Source: JAHIQC01 sp964565645
Lineage (GTDB): Bacteria > Actinomycetota > Coriobacteriia > Anaerosomatales > JAHIQC01
NCBI GenBank assembly: GCA_964565645.1
Contig: CAZMFQ010000003.1
Location: 124,001 to 188,000 of the forward strand
Direction: 5' to 3'
DNA length: 64,000 nucleotides
Position numbers and translations under genes: made by a program. Below the pieces are notes generated by a model that was not told the DNA's origin, did no database searches, and saw only the letters and a list, made by a program, of their open reading frames with translations. This document shows, in pieces, positions 34,895 through 42,214 of this stretch (positions are counted from its first letter, which is position 1; each line of letters opens with the position of its first letter).

Positions 34895-35721
34895 GCGATG
34901 CAGGCCCTGAGAACCGATTCGCAGCATGGTTTCGCAGGCACCGCATAGCCTTGGGCATCATCGCCGCTGCGCTGGTGGTGGCGTTCTTCGGCAGTTCGCT
35001 GTACACCGACCGCCCGCAGTTCTGCACCACCTGTCACGAGATGCAGCCCTTTTACGACGCGTGGGCGGCCGGACCGCACGCCGAGACCTCGTGCATCCAC
35101 TGCCATGTGGGGCCCGGCGTCGAGCGCTTCACGCACAAGTTCGTGGCGCTGCGGGAGGTCTACGATCACTTCGCGACGCATCCGGCGTTCCCGATGCTCG
35201 GGGTCGAGGTCCCGGACAGCCGGTGCCTCAGATGCCACGAGGAGATCGCGAGGCAGACGGCCGAGCGGTTCTCGCACACGGCGCACCTGGATCAGGGCGT
35301 CGCCTGCAGCACCTGCCACGGGGCCACCGGACACGTGGTCACGCCCGCGGCGCTCGAGGCGCAGGGCGTCTACAACGCAGGCAACATGCCGCCCGGCGCG
35401 GCGCACATAGGAGACATCCCGTCGGGTGGCGGGAAGCCGAGCGTGCTCATCGGCCACAAGAAGGTGGAGTGCGTGAAATGTCACGACATGGCCAACGCGT
35501 CATGCCAGTTGTGCCATACGCCGCCGGGCAGCCACTTCGGCGCCGAGTGCAAGGCCTGCCACAAGCCCAACATAGCGTTCGCAGACACGAAGTTCTCCCA
35601 CCCGCGCATCCAAGGCGAGCACAACTACCGCTCGTTCGCGTGCGCCAACTGTCACCCGAACGGCTTCACGACCTGGAGCTGCACCAAGTGCCACAAGGGC
35701 GGAGCGCCTCAGGACGACTGA
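34891..35721 (+). CDS. Membrane-anchored NapC/NrfH-like nine-haem cytochrome c
   Basis: A 276-aa protein. One N-terminal helix (~18-36, ALGIIAAALVVAFFGSSL) anchors it, and nine CXXCH motifs follow in order: CTTCH, CIHCH, CLRCH, CSTCH, CVKCH, CQLCH, CKACH, CANCH, CTKCH. The first four resemble the NapC/NirT/NrfH quinol-oxidising module (FCTTCHEMQPFYDAW); the extra five form a C-terminal extension. It probably carries electrons from menaquinol to an extracytoplasmic acceptor. The start is GTG 34891, overlapping the acetyltransferase stop. No nitrite reductase or other partner is adjacent. Confidence 0.92.
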   Translation: MSDAGPENRFAAWFRRHRIALGIIAAALVVAFFGSSLYTDRPQFCTTCHEMQPFYDAWAAGPHAETSCIHCHVGPGVERFTHKFVALREVYDHFATHPAFPMLGVEVPDSRCLRCHEEIARQTAERFSHTAHLDQGVACSTCHGATGHVVTPAALEAQGVYNAGNMPPGAAHIGDIPSGGGKPSVLIGHKKVECVKCHDMANASCQLCHTPPGSHFGAECKACHKPNIAFADTKFSHPRIQGEHNYRSFACANCHPNGFTTWSCTKCHKGGAPQDD

Positions 35722-35799
35722 CACCCGGGCACAACCGGGCAACCACTGCGCTAGACTTGTGGCGTACGCGTCAGGCATCCGGGCATACGGAGGTGCTCC

Positions 35800-36636
35800 A
35801 TGCCACGCAAGGCGGCGTTCTGCTCCCAATGCGGTCACTACGTCTGGCTCACCGATGAGGGACTGTGTGAGAACGGACACAGCAGGCCGAACCTGAGGGA
35901 TGTGCGCGAGGTCGATGTCCTTCCGGCTGTGGCGGCCGGAGCCGCGAGCATGTCGACACCGCCGAGCCGGACGGAACCGGCGCCGAGCCCGTGGGAGACG
36001 CCGGCAGCGAGCCCGTGGGAGTCCCAAGTGCCGGGCCCGGCCGTTCCCGCCGGGCCGCCGGCGGTCGAACCGACGCTCCTGCCCCCGGCCACAGACCTCT
36101 ACGCCAGTTCGGTCGCGGGCTCCGCGGGCTACCCAATCGCCGACCCGGTGCATGCCGAGATAGCTGCCGTCGGCGACCCGTTCCTGTATGCGGCCATGAC
36201 CCAGGTCCAGCCCGCGCAGACGGACGTGTTCGGCAAGCGGGTCGGCGCGTTCCTGATCGATACGGTCATCCTCCAGGTCGTGCAGGTGATCGCCGGCGTC
36301 GCGCTGGGCATCGCGCTGGCGATCGTCACGATGGGCCGAATCTCCGAGTCCGCTGCCGGGTTCATCGGCTATCTGTTCGCACTGGTGATCTACCTCGGGT
36401 ACTTCACGCTGTTCGAGGTGACGCTGGGCTTCACGCCGGGCAAGGGGATCTTCGGACTCCGCGTGGTCACCATCGACAAGGACAGGATCTCGTTCGGGCA
36501 GGCCCTCGGACGCAACGCCGCCCGATTCATAGACCTGCTGTTCTTTGCGTTGCCCGGGATCCTCGCCATCAGGGGCTCCTCGCATCATCAGCGTCTCGGG
36601 GACCAATGGGCGGGGACCTACGTCATCGGAAGGTGA
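35800..36636 (+). CDS. RDD-domain membrane protein with N-terminal zinc ribbon
   Basis: A 278-aa protein. Residues 1-30 hold a zinc-ribbon-like motif (FCSQCGHYVWLTDEGLCENGH). A long proline-rich linker follows with a repeated SPWE(T/S) element, then an RDD domain (~145-278): DVFGKRVGAFLIDTVILQ, FTLFEVTLGFTPGKGIFGLRV, and FGQALGRNAARFIDLL. RDD proteins are small membrane proteins, some implicated in ion transport, mostly uncharacterised. The ATG has GGAGGTG upstream. Transcribed toward thrC, 34 bp away. Confidence 0.88.
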   Translation: MPRKAAFCSQCGHYVWLTDEGLCENGHSRPNLRDVREVDVLPAVAAGAASMSTPPSRTEPAPSPWETPAASPWESQVPGPAVPAGPPAVEPTLLPPATDLYASSVAGSAGYPIADPVHAEIAAVGDPFLYAAMTQVQPAQTDVFGKRVGAFLIDTVILQVVQVIAGVALGIALAIVTMGRISESAAGFIGYLFALVIYLGYFTLFEVTLGFTPGKGIFGLRVVTIDKDRISFGQALGRNAARFIDLLFFALPGILAIRGSSHHQRLGDQWAGTYVIGR

Positions 36637-36670
36637 CGCAACGCCCGACGGTTCAGGTAGGATTGCACGC

Positions 36671-38215
36671 ATGAAGAAACAGATGCACTACCTCGATACG
36701 CGCGGCCTCGATCCGTCGCGTCCCACGTTCTCCTCGGCGGTCGTCAAGGGCATCGCTTCCGGCGGCGGCTTGTTCGTGCCCGAAGAGCTGCCGACGCTGA
36801 CCCAGGAGGAGATCGCCGCGTTCGCGGGATGGCCGTACTGGCGTCGCGCGGCTGCGGTGTTCTCGCTGTTCGGAGTGGACATGAGCTCCGACCGCATCGA
36901 CGCGCTCATGCAGTCGGCGTACGGCGAGCAGTGGGACGACCCGCGCATCGCGCCCGTGGTCGAGGTGCGTCCGGACATGCACGTGCTCGAGCTGTGGCAC
37001 GGTCCCACGAGCGCCTTCAAGGACATGGCGCTGCAGTGCATGCCGCTGTTCTTCTCGGAGTCCATCGAGATGATACACGCCAGGGGCCAGGCCGAGGACG
37101 ACTACCTCATCCTCGTGGCGACCTCGGGCGACACGGGCAAGGCCGCGCTTGAGGGATTCGCCGACCGCCCGCACACGGGCATCGTCGTGTTCTACCCCGC
37201 CGACGGCGTCTCCGACATCCAGCGCAAGCAGATGGTGACGCAGCGCGGCGAGAACGTCGGAGTCTTCGGCGTGCGCGGCAACTTCGACGACTGTCAGAAC
37301 GCGGTCAAGGCCGCCTTCGCCGATGACGCCTTCAACGCCTGGCTGCACAAGGAGCGCTCGCTGCGGCTCTCCTCGGCCAACTCGATCAACTGGGGCCGTC
37401 TGCTCCCGCAGATCGCGTACTACGTGAGCGCGTACGCGGACATGGTCGCAAGCGGCGGCATCAAGACCGGCGAGCCGATGGACGTCTGCGTGCCCACCGG
37501 CAACTTCGGCAACATCCTCGGCGCGTACTACGCCAAGCTCATGGGCGTGCCGATCGGGCGGCTGATCTGCGCGAGCAACGAGAACAACGTGCTGGCGGAC
37601 TTCATCAACACCGGCGTCTACGACATCTCGGACCGAGCGTTCGTAACCACGCCCTCGCCGAGCATGGACATCCTGATCTCGAGCAACCTCGAGCGCCTGC
37701 TGTACCACCTCGCCGGGCCGGAGAAGGTCCGCGAGTGGATGATGCAGCTGGCCGAGGAGAAGCGGTTCCGGGTGGACCGCGAGACGTTCGCGACCATGCG
37801 CGAGACGTTCGTGGGCGACTGGGTCGACAACTACGAGGCACTCGCCACCGTGCGCAGCGTGTTCGAAGAGACCGGCTATCTCATGGACCCGCACACCGCG
37901 GTGGCCTGGGAGGTCGCGGAGCGCATGCGCGGCGAGGACCCGGTGCTCGTGGTCTCGACCGCGCACTGGGCCAAGTTCGGCGCCGACGTGCTCAAGGCGC
38001 TGCGTGGACTGCCCTACGAGCAGCCGCTTCCCGCTGAGTACGACGGCATGAGCGGTCTCGACCTGCTCGCGCGGGTCCAGGAACTCGCCGGCGAGGACTG
38101 CGCGTGCGTGCCCGGCCCTCTGGCCGCACTGGCTGAGGCGACGGAGCGGTTCTCCGAGGTCGTAGACGCGGGTCGCGAAGGCGTCGAGGGCGCCGTGCGA
38201 AGCTGGCTGGGGTAG
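36671..38215 (+). CDS. thrC: Threonine synthase
   Basis: A 514-aa PLP enzyme converting O-phosphohomoserine to threonine. It has the long-form N-terminus (MHYLDTRGLDPSRPTFSSAV, ASGGGLFVPEELP), the PLP lysine in GPTSAFKDMALQCMPL, SGDTGKAALEGF, ILVATSGDTG and the phosphate/PLP loop VCVPTGNFGNILGAYYAKLMG. The length fits the ~500-aa type rather than the ~350-aa type. ATG 36671 is preferred; the ribosome binding site is weak. Homoserine from this branch goes to threonine, while homocysteine is made separately by the DUF39 enzyme, so methionine and threonine synthesis appear separated at aspartate semialdehyde. Confidence 0.95.
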   Translation: MKKQMHYLDTRGLDPSRPTFSSAVVKGIASGGGLFVPEELPTLTQEEIAAFAGWPYWRRAAAVFSLFGVDMSSDRIDALMQSAYGEQWDDPRIAPVVEVRPDMHVLELWHGPTSAFKDMALQCMPLFFSESIEMIHARGQAEDDYLILVATSGDTGKAALEGFADRPHTGIVVFYPADGVSDIQRKQMVTQRGENVGVFGVRGNFDDCQNAVKAAFADDAFNAWLHKERSLRLSSANSINWGRLLPQIAYYVSAYADMVASGGIKTGEPMDVCVPTGNFGNILGAYYAKLMGVPIGRLICASNENNVLADFINTGVYDISDRAFVTTPSPSMDILISSNLERLLYHLAGPEKVREWMMQLAEEKRFRVDRETFATMRETFVGDWVDNYEALATVRSVFEETGYLMDPHTAVAWEVAERMRGEDPVLVVSTAHWAKFGADVLKALRGLPYEQPLPAEYDGMSGLDLLARVQELAGEDCACVPGPLAALAEATERFSEVVDAGREGVEGAVRSWLG

Positions 38216-38250
38216 CGCCGTCCGGCGAGGCCGCGCGCGGCCCTCTTGGG

Positions 38251-38901
38251 CTAGCCGCCCTGCTTGGCGCCGCACTCCCCGCAGAACTTCGCGCCGGTGG
38301 CCAGTTCGCCGCCACACTCGGTGCAGAAGGACTTCTGCGCGAGCTTGAACCCGCACTCGGGACAGAACTTGGCCCCGAAGGTCTCGGCGTCACATTCGGG
38401 GCACTTGAGCTGTGTGCGCGTCTTGACGTCCATCTTCTTGCCCTCACGGATGCCCTCGAGGGCCGCCTTCTCGCCCACCCCGTACACCGCACCTGAGGCG
38501 CGAGCCGCCTCGATCTCGACCTCGGCACTCGGCGCGCAGTTGTAGCACAGCCCCGCGTCCTCGTTCCAGCAGGTGTCGCAGACATACTGGTAGCACCGCG
38601 CGCAGCGGTGGAAATGGTTCTTGGCTTCCTCGATGGCGGCCTGGAACGCGTTGTCATGCGCCTGGCCGTAAGTGGCCGAGGAAAGGCCCTCGATCGTGTC
38701 GGCGGCTCCCCCGAGGATGCCGCCGAACATGTTCGAGGCGCGCCCGGCCCACTCGGCGGCCTGGCCCTGCTTGAACGGCGAGAACGAACTGCGCCACGTG
38801 TCGTTGCAGCGCTCGCAGTAGAACTGGAACTGGAACCCTGCCCGGGCGCCCGACTCGCACGAGAGATCCTGGTAGTTGTCAGCGAACTTGAAGTCGGCCA
38901 T
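38251..38901 (-). CDS. Multi-zinc-ribbon protein
   Basis: A 216-aa protein with no signal or membrane segment and many cysteine pairs: FYCERCNDTW near residue 30; CARCYQYVCDTCWNEDAGLCYNC around 95-120; then CPECDAETFGAKFCPECG and CTECGGELATGAKFCGECG at the C-terminus, two double zinc ribbons. The middle has a glycine-rich possible amphipathic segment (NMFGGILGGAAD). I do not recognise a specific function; it may be a scaffold or metal-storage protein. Gene stands alone, convergent with thrC. Confidence 0.82.
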   Translation of the reverse strand: MADFKFADNYQDLSCESGARAGFQFQFYCERCNDTWRSSFSPFKQGQAAEWAGRASNMFGGILGGAADTIEGLSSATYGQAHDNAFQAAIEEAKNHFHRCARCYQYVCDTCWNEDAGLCYNCAPSAEVEIEAARASGAVYGVGEKAALEGIREGKKMDVKTRTQLKCPECDAETFGAKFCPECGFKLAQKSFCTECGGELATGAKFCGECGAKQGG

Positions 38902-39020
38902 GTGTTCCTCCCCGGTAGGCTTCTACGCGTTGACCATGATGAACCCGGCACGTGCGACCTCGCAAGACCCGCGCGGCGAACGGCGCGGATACGGCGACGA
39001 AGCGCTCCGGAGCCGGCAGG

Positions 39021-39602
39021 CTATGATCGCCCGGCCGTGATCAGCCACGCGTAGGGCAGTGCCCCTTCGTGGACGACGACCGCATCCAAACCGGCCTCCG
39101 CGAGCGTGGCGGCCGCGTCGGCCGCGCTCGCTCGGACGTGCTGCGGGGGTCCGTGCGGCGAGTCTCCGGGCGCCCAGTCGGCCGCAAGGAACCTGCCTCC
39201 CGGGCCGAGGAGGCGCAGGGCCTCGCGATACGCCGCGAGCGGCGACTCGAGCTCATGGTGCAGGTTGATCATGTAGACGATGTCCGCGATGGCGTCCGGA
39301 AGTGGGACGTGGTTCTCCTCGGCCAGCAGCGGTATGAGACGCGCCTGTTCGACCTCGGGACGGTTCGCGCGCATCCACTCGATCATCACTGGCGCTATGT
39401 CGGCGGCGTAGACCGTCGCGCCGGGCGCCAGGGCGCTGAACCGGGCGGCGAACAGTCCCGTTCCCGCCCCGATCTCCACGATGGTCCGGGCCTGTGCCGG
39501 CGCGCCGAGGACCTGCCAGAAGACGTCCGGGGGCAGCGTATCGAACCGCCCCGGATCGTTGAGCTTCTCGAGCTTGCGAAGGTCGAACTTCTCATGCGCC
39601 AA
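39021..39602 (-). CDS. Class I SAM-dependent methyltransferase
   Basis: A 193-aa methyltransferase. Motif I is VEIGAGTGLFAARFSA, an acidic residue ends strand 2 (VYAADIAPVMIEWM), and motifs II/III are IADIVYMINLHHELESP and LLGPGGRFLAADWAPGDSPHGPP. It resembles UbiE/Methyltransf_11 small-molecule enzymes; the substrate is unknown. ATG 39602. It is divergent from a small conserved-looking gene 44 bp away. Confidence 0.9.
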   Translation of the reverse strand: MAHEKFDLRKLEKLNDPGRFDTLPPDVFWQVLGAPAQARTIVEIGAGTGLFAARFSALAPGATVYAADIAPVMIEWMRANRPEVEQARLIPLLAEENHVPLPDAIADIVYMINLHHELESPLAAYREALRLLGPGGRFLAADWAPGDSPHGPPQHVRASAADAAATLAEAGLDAVVVHEGALPYAWLITAGRS

Positions 39603-39646
39603 GGTGCATCGTCCTTTCGGCTGCCTGCGTGCTACCCTAATCCACC

Positions 39647-39883
39647 ATGGAAGATACCCGCGAACAGATGATGAGGATGATCGACGCGCTGTTCCGTGAG
39701 CGCAGGTTCGTCTCGCGCCTCGACATCATCATCCGCGCGCAATCCGTCGACCTGCCCGAAGACGCGCTGTCGATCGTGAACCTGCTGCCCCCGGGACGCT
39801 ACTCCCGGCAGAAGCTGTGTGACCAGCTCAACTCGGCCATCGTGGGCCACGGGTGGTCTCGGCACATGGGGACGTTCGAGTAG
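39647..39883 (+). CDS. Small protein of unknown function
   Basis: A 78-aa soluble protein (MEDTREQMMRMIDALFRERR at the start; DLPEDALSIVNLLPPGRYS and QLNSAIVGHGW in the body). I do not recognise a family. Codon use and third-position G+C are like the neighbours, and it is in a gap with no competing frame, so it is probably real. It faces away from the methyltransferase gene. Confidence 0.6.
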   Translation: MEDTREQMMRMIDALFRERRFVSRLDIIIRAQSVDLPEDALSIVNLLPPGRYSRQKLCDQLNSAIVGHGWSRHMGTFE

Positions 39884-39927
39884 CTTCGGATCCATCCCGA
39901 CGGCCGTCCGGCGACGCCAGCGGCCGT

Positions 39928-40299
39928 TCAGCCCCGCGGGCGTCCCGTGCGCAGCCCGGCGCCCGCGAGTCCGCCGAGCGCCGCGCCCGCCACGCACAGC
40001 GCCAGCACGGTGAGGTTCCAGCCGGCCGTGCCCGCCTCGCTGAACGTGTACAGCACGAGCATCACGGCGGCCGGGGGTGTGAGCCAGACGGCCCAGCGCC
40101 ATGAACGCTCAGGCCACACGAGCCCGAACGCGATCCCCAGGAGCGCATAGGCCCCCAGGACGTAGAACATGGCCTGGACGTAGGCGGTCGTCCCGAACAC
40201 GTCGCTGAACACCGCGTTGAACGCCACGAAGAAGCCCCAGACGACGCCAAGGAGCACGGCGGACAGGGCCTGGGTCAGAACGCGCGTCCGCGGGCTCAT
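39928..40299 (-). CDS. Small integral membrane protein
   Basis: A 123-aa protein with four hydrophobic helices (ALSAVLLGVVWGFFVAFNAVF, AMFYVLGAYALLGIAFGLVW, WAVWLTPPAAVMLVLYTF, LTVLALCVAGAALGGLAG). No family recognised. ATG 40299 starts a clean N-terminus. It lies about 100 bp after the next membrane-protein gene on the same strand and may be linked to it. Confidence 0.7.
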   Translation of the reverse strand: MSPRTRVLTQALSAVLLGVVWGFFVAFNAVFSDVFGTTAYVQAMFYVLGAYALLGIAFGLVWPERSWRWAVWLTPPAAVMLVLYTFSEAGTAGWNLTVLALCVAGAALGGLAGAGLRTGRPRG

Positions 40300-40397
40300 C
40301 GGTCTCCGTTCAGGTCGGCCGAGGCGTGCTGCGATGCTCCTCGGCAGGCGGAAGTCACCGAAACGATTCTCGCACCCGTGCGCCGGCCACGCCAGCA

Positions 40398-41039
40398 TCA
40401 GCGGTCGGCACGCGCCCGGTCCCGGGTGCGCATCTCGCGCAGGAAGCCGCGAGAGGCCCCCACCGCGCCCGCGGCGGCGGCGGGCACCGGGATCGCCCAG
40501 CCTGCGACGATGTCGGTGCCGGGCGCGAAGTACTGCGTCAGCCCCAGGACGACGAATGGGGTGAGAAGGGTGGCGGCGATCCGCACGGCGCGCAGCCGGG
40601 TCGGAGCCGGGTCGTCACGGAAGCGCTCGCCGGCCAACACGATGAGCACGGACGCCGAGAAGCTCATGATCGAGACGCCGAGGAACACGCTCTGCATGCC
40701 TGCGGCGACCGCGATCGTGCCTGCGACGAGGACCGGCGTCATGGCCATCAGCGCCCACAGGCTCATCCGCCGCACCCGAAGAGGTACGGGCAACCCCCAG
40801 TGGAGCAGCCAGACCAGGAACGGTGTGAGCGCGACGAGGACGGCGACGGAAGCGATGTAGGCCGCCGCGAGACCGGGTGCACCGGGGATACCGAGCACAG
40901 AGAACAGCGGAAGACCGCAGGCGATCACAAACGAGTCGAGGAGCAGACAGTCGGCTCCGAATGCCGAAGCGTCCCCCGCCTGCGGGACGGCGGTGTGTGT
41001 GCCCCGGGTATCCGGGACGATCCTCTCGCGCTCCCCCAT
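40398..41039 (-). CDS. Integral membrane protein of unknown function
   Basis: A 213-aa protein with six hydrophobic segments (LLLDSFVIACGLPLFSVLG, GLAAAYIASVAVLVALTPFL, LWALMAMTPVLVAGTIAVAA, FLGVSIMSFSASVLIVLA, IAATLLTPFVVLGLTQYF, WAIPVPAAAAGAVGASRGF). No family motifs recognised. The ribosome binding site is weak (GGAACGG). The 131 bp upstream, towards the ATP-grasp gene, show no feature. Confidence 0.65.
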   Translation of the reverse strand: MGERERIVPDTRGTHTAVPQAGDASAFGADCLLLDSFVIACGLPLFSVLGIPGAPGLAAAYIASVAVLVALTPFLVWLLHWGLPVPLRVRRMSLWALMAMTPVLVAGTIAVAAGMQSVFLGVSIMSFSASVLIVLAGERFRDDPAPTRLRAVRIAATLLTPFVVLGLTQYFAPGTDIVAGWAIPVPAAAAGAVGASRGFLREMRTRDRARADR

Positions 41040-41170
41040 GTGTGTCCGTTCCGATGCCGCGCTGCCCTACGAGGGGTGTTCGACATCTGACGGCGCTCGC
41101 CCTGCCGCAGCGCCGGCGGGCGGCAAGTCACGACGGATGAAGAAGATGCCGAGGAAGGCCGGGCCGGCGG

Positions 41171-42214
41171 CTAGAGCGTCGCCATCTGGATGTTGGAGAA
41201 GCGGCGCCGGTAGAAGCTCATGTAGTCGACCTTGCGCTCGAGCGCGTCGATGACCGCATGGGAGAAGTTCACCTTCTCGAACTTCTGAGCGCTCCCAAGG
41301 CCACCGGGCGAGAAGACGTTCACTTCCATGAGCTTGTCGCCCACGATGTCGAGCCCGACCAGGAACATCCCGTCCGCGACGAGCTTGGGGCGCACGATCT
41401 CGGCGATGCGCAGTTCCGCATCAGTGATCTGGGCCGGTGCGATCGAACCGCCCGCATGCACGTTGGAGCGGATGTCATCGCCCTGTCGCACCCGGCGGAA
41501 CGCGGCGTACTTGCCCTTATGGCGCAGAGGCTGGCCGTTCATCATGAACAGACGCGTGTCACCGTCCTCGGCGGCTTCCAGGTACTCCTGGACGATCACG
41601 TAGCCGTCGCGCGTGAGCGCGTCGACCATCTGGTTGAGGTTCTTGGTGGTGGCGTGGTCCACGAGGAACACGCCCTTGCCGCCCGAGCCTTGGAGCGGCT
41701 TGATGACGGCCCGGCCTCCCTCGTCCTTGACGAACGACTTGATCTCGTCGCGGTCACGGGTGATGAGGGTGCGCGGACGGACCTCCTCGGGGAACAGTTG
41801 GAAGTACATCTTGTTCATGGCCTTGGCCAGGCCGTTCGGATCGTTGAGCACGATCACGCCGTTGCGCATCGCGATGCGACCGAAATCGATCCCGGCGTAC
41901 TGGCGCCAGGGGCGGTCGAAGTCCTGGGAGGGGTCGTTGCGAAGCATGAGCACATCGAGGTCGTCGACGGTGATGCGGCGCGTTCGGGCGCTCTTGCCGC
42001 GCAGTCCCGCAAGGTAGGCCGAGCCGCCCTTGTACTTGTCCTTCGGCGCGTGCTTGGCGCGGGCCTTGATCATCTCGTCGGGGTCGTAGGCAAAATCGCC
42101 GGGCGTCATGATCCACGCCTCATGGCCGCGGTTGATCGCCGCCATCGCCATGCGAGTGGTCGTGTAACCAGCCTGTTCGGTCTCGATATCGTTGACCAGA
42201 AACCCGATCTTCAT
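41171..42214 (-). CDS. Glutathione-synthetase-like ATP-grasp ligase
   Basis: A 347-aa protein of the GshB/RimK type. The N-terminus (KIGFLVNDIETEQAGYTTTRM) is the GshB-like substrate domain; then MRNDPSQDFDRPWRQYAGIDF, and the ATP-grasp domain from ~145 with VIKPLQGSGGKGVFLV, VIVQEYLEAAEDGDTRLFMM (magnesium and carboxylate binding) and MEVNVFSPGGLGS. It should form an amide bond between a carboxylate and an amine through an acyl-phosphate. True glutathione synthesis is unlikely without a GshA gene nearby. Its ATG overlaps the QEGLA gene stop (ATGA), so the two are expressed together; the substrate is probably a peptide or amino acid handled by that protein (inference). Confidence 0.88.
   Translation of the reverse strand: MKIGFLVNDIETEQAGYTTTRMAMAAINRGHEAWIMTPGDFAYDPDEMIKARAKHAPKDKYKGGSAYLAGLRGKSARTRRITVDDLDVLMLRNDPSQDFDRPWRQYAGIDFGRIAMRNGVIVLNDPNGLAKAMNKMYFQLFPEEVRPRTLITRDRDEIKSFVKDEGGRAVIKPLQGSGGKGVFLVDHATTKNLNQMVDALTRDGYVIVQEYLEAAEDGDTRLFMMNGQPLRHKGKYAAFRRVRQGDDIRSNVHAGGSIAPAQITDAELRIAEIVRPKLVADGMFLVGLDIVGDKLMEVNVFSPGGLGSAQKFEKVNFSHAVIDALERKVDYMSFYRRRFSNIQMATL

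Noticed and set aside
36653..38356. Minus-strand open frame of about 570 codons.
   Set aside because: Antisense to thrC; typical G+C shadow.
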